64,000 nucleotides of DNA from Rotaria macrura. Taxonomy: Eukaryota; Rotifera; Eurotatoria; Philodinida; Philodinidae. The stretch spans positions 1 through 64,000 of the forward strand of contig OENT01000586.1 of NCBI GenBank assembly GCA_900239685.1. Reading direction: 5' to 3'. A program made the position numbers and the translations under genes. Below the pieces are notes generated by a model, which was given only the letters and a program-made list of their open reading frames with translations, was not told where the DNA came from and searched no databases. Positions within the stretch are counted from its first letter, which is position 1. The number at the start of each line of letters is the position of its first letter. This document shows positions 62,227-64,000 of the stretch, one piece after another.

Positions 62227-62538
62227 TAGATTATTCGGGTTTCTTTCCTTTTTTTGTTTTATTGACAAAAATGCAATCGATTATTTACATTCTCAGAATA
62301 ATGTGAAAATTTCACGGATATATTGATGGATCACTCTAAGAAATTCATCCATGCTGTTTACAATTACCTATTATCAGTTGTATTGATAGTATTCAAATCT
62401 CTAAATTTAAACAAATTGAATTTCAAGTATTATTTGGAAATATTTTCAGATCGCATAGTCATCTCATACTTGAATGTTGAACGATGATTATAAGTTTCAT
62501 GCAAGTTTTTGACAAAAAAGCAGCATATGTTTATATTA

Positions 62539-62742
62539 AGAGAGGAAGACTTCTTCTTACCCGCGGTGGCACATATATTATAAAGTTCTGTTGTACGCAC
62601 CGATGATTTTACTAGATGGCGCCACATTGGCTGCCTTTTATTGTACACTACAACGAGTATGGCGATAATTTTCGAAATTATCGAGGCACAACAGAACTGA
62701 AAGATGTATATGTTGTTGTCGGATAGAGAAAGTCTTCTTCTA
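62539..62742. repeat. Candidate MITE with nested inverted repeats
   Basis: The outer arms GAGGAAGACTTCTTCTTACC (from about 62542) and, on the other strand from about 62740, GAAGAAGACTTTCTCTATCC agree at about three quarters of positions. An inner pair AGTTCTGTTGT (62584-62594) and ACAACAGAACT (62688-62698) is perfect. The block is more G/C-rich than its surroundings, as small DNA-transposon derivatives often are. I could not find a clean target-site duplication. Confidence 0.45.
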
Positions 62743-62759
62743 TACATCTACATATATCC

Positions 62760-64000
62760 TGCCTTTTGGTCAAAACCTTATAATCGCTGTTGATTATATA
62801 ATTTTATCCTACATAATGTATCGATTTCGATATTTAAGAATATATATATGTTTTAAGTACGAAAGTTTGGACCTGTCACATGATTAAGTATTTCTAGTAT
62901 TCATGATCTAGAAAAAATATTTCGCTTGCATTTAAGTGATATTTTTTGATTTCAATTCCTTTGTTCGATAACTAAATAGTAATGATGAATTATTTCTTCA
63001 CTTTGAATAAACATTTTGAAATCACTAATACATAATATAATCGAAAATGTTTCTTTTCAATTTTTTATGACATAGTACTTGTAAAAAAATAAAAAGCATG
63101 ACATCATTATATTTATTTTGAAATGAATCATTCACTACTGTATATTTTTGTTGCATTATTATTAATCAAGAAGAAGATTTATAGAAACAAATTATCATAC
63201 GAAACATTACATCACTACTTCGATGATCTGAATTTTTTAAATTGATATTTTTTCTTTAGAAATATTAAAAACAATACCTGGATGAATAAAAGCCGAAGGA
63301 TACACTCTTTTTGCTACACTTTCATACAATAGAAGTAATTACTTCGAGTTTAACTACATCTGATACATTTGACTTGGCCTCAAACCCGTCAAAAAAACAT
63401 TCAAGTTACATCAACATTAAACATTAGTGTGAACGATTTCTTGAAAATAAGGACAACTAAAATTTCGTTGCTATAGCAGTAGTGTGATGTCCTATCTCGA
63501 ATTCAGTATGCTCCAATATTAAGAGATTTATGTGATTAAATATATTATGTAGTTATTTCATTTCCAATAATGAATTAAATCATATGATCATTCATTTGTA
63601 TATATATATATATATGTAATAACTTCTTGACTATAACTATTATAAAAAAATCAATTTAAAAAATTCGAAACTATTTGATATTATGATATCTTTTGACGAC
63701 AATTATAAACTTTGTAACATTAAGTCGACTATAAGCATTATTACCCATCATAAATATGTCACATTTAATAAAATCATTGCTCAATATATCAGCTAGTTTT
63801 TTTTTTATTATGAAGAGAAATAAAAAAGCCTAGCCACTTTTCAGTGATCGTATATAAATACATCTATTGCTGTTGTTTTAAATCATGAACAATGACAAAA
63901 ATCTGATCGAAAACTGAGAATTTTGTATGTAGAATAATATTTCAAAATCATGTACTTGTTTCGATACGATTTTGCCTATTTCGCAATACATTAGATACAA
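62760..64000. other. Gene-free right edge
   Basis: Very AT-rich sequence with no coding frame. A (TA)n microsatellite lies at 63597-63616. Nothing else was recognised. Confidence 0.4.
63597..63616. repeat. (TA)n microsatellite
   Basis: An alternating TA run of about 10 units in the gene-free right edge. Confidence 0.8.

Overview
This window looks like nuclear DNA of a small invertebrate. It is AT-rich, with compact multi-exon protein genes on both strands, GT-AG introns mostly about 40-70 nt long, and 3' AATAAA signals. The F-box gene, with its leucine-rich tail, and the general gene style resemble bdelloid rotifers (Rotaria/Adineta type). That placement is inference from protein style; no database search was possible. 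Two ambiguous bases (17705, 20164) show that it is draft assembly.

Left part (1-15.5 kb). The first 4 kb holds decayed coding remnants, including an EF-hand-like stretch and an unprocessed TIM44 pseudogene. A long hairpin and a 61-bp insert follow. Then come spermidine synthase (minus, 7 exons), a Gsx-type ParaHox homeobox gene (plus), a PHF24-like PHD protein (minus) and a small secreted cysteine-rich peptide gene with a TATA box and a 5'UTR intron (plus).

Middle (18-39 kb). There is a PWWP protein resembling the N-terminal region of MSH6 but without the mismatch-repair ATPase, then CPSF6 (mRNA 3'-end processing), a small secreted-type ORF, a short unidentified spliced gene, and an F-box protein. 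A 320-bp hAT-like MITE follows. Then comes a 12-exon acidic protein of unknown function built from tiny exons, nearly all with phase-1 boundaries (minus).

Right part (42-64 kb). A second hAT-like MITE is followed by a single-pass membrane protein and three related C-type-lectin-like membrane receptors (all minus), with condensin CAP-H lying between the second and third receptor on the plus strand. The window ends with a TDP2-like protein that keeps its UBA domain and overall fold but has lost several catalytic residues, and a final gene-free stretch with one inverted repeat.

The genes do not form a pathway. Most are housekeeping or developmental genes (polyamine synthesis, pre-mRNA cleavage, condensin, homeobox). 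The lectin-like receptors are a local tandem family. I found no tRNA, rRNA or CRISPR array.
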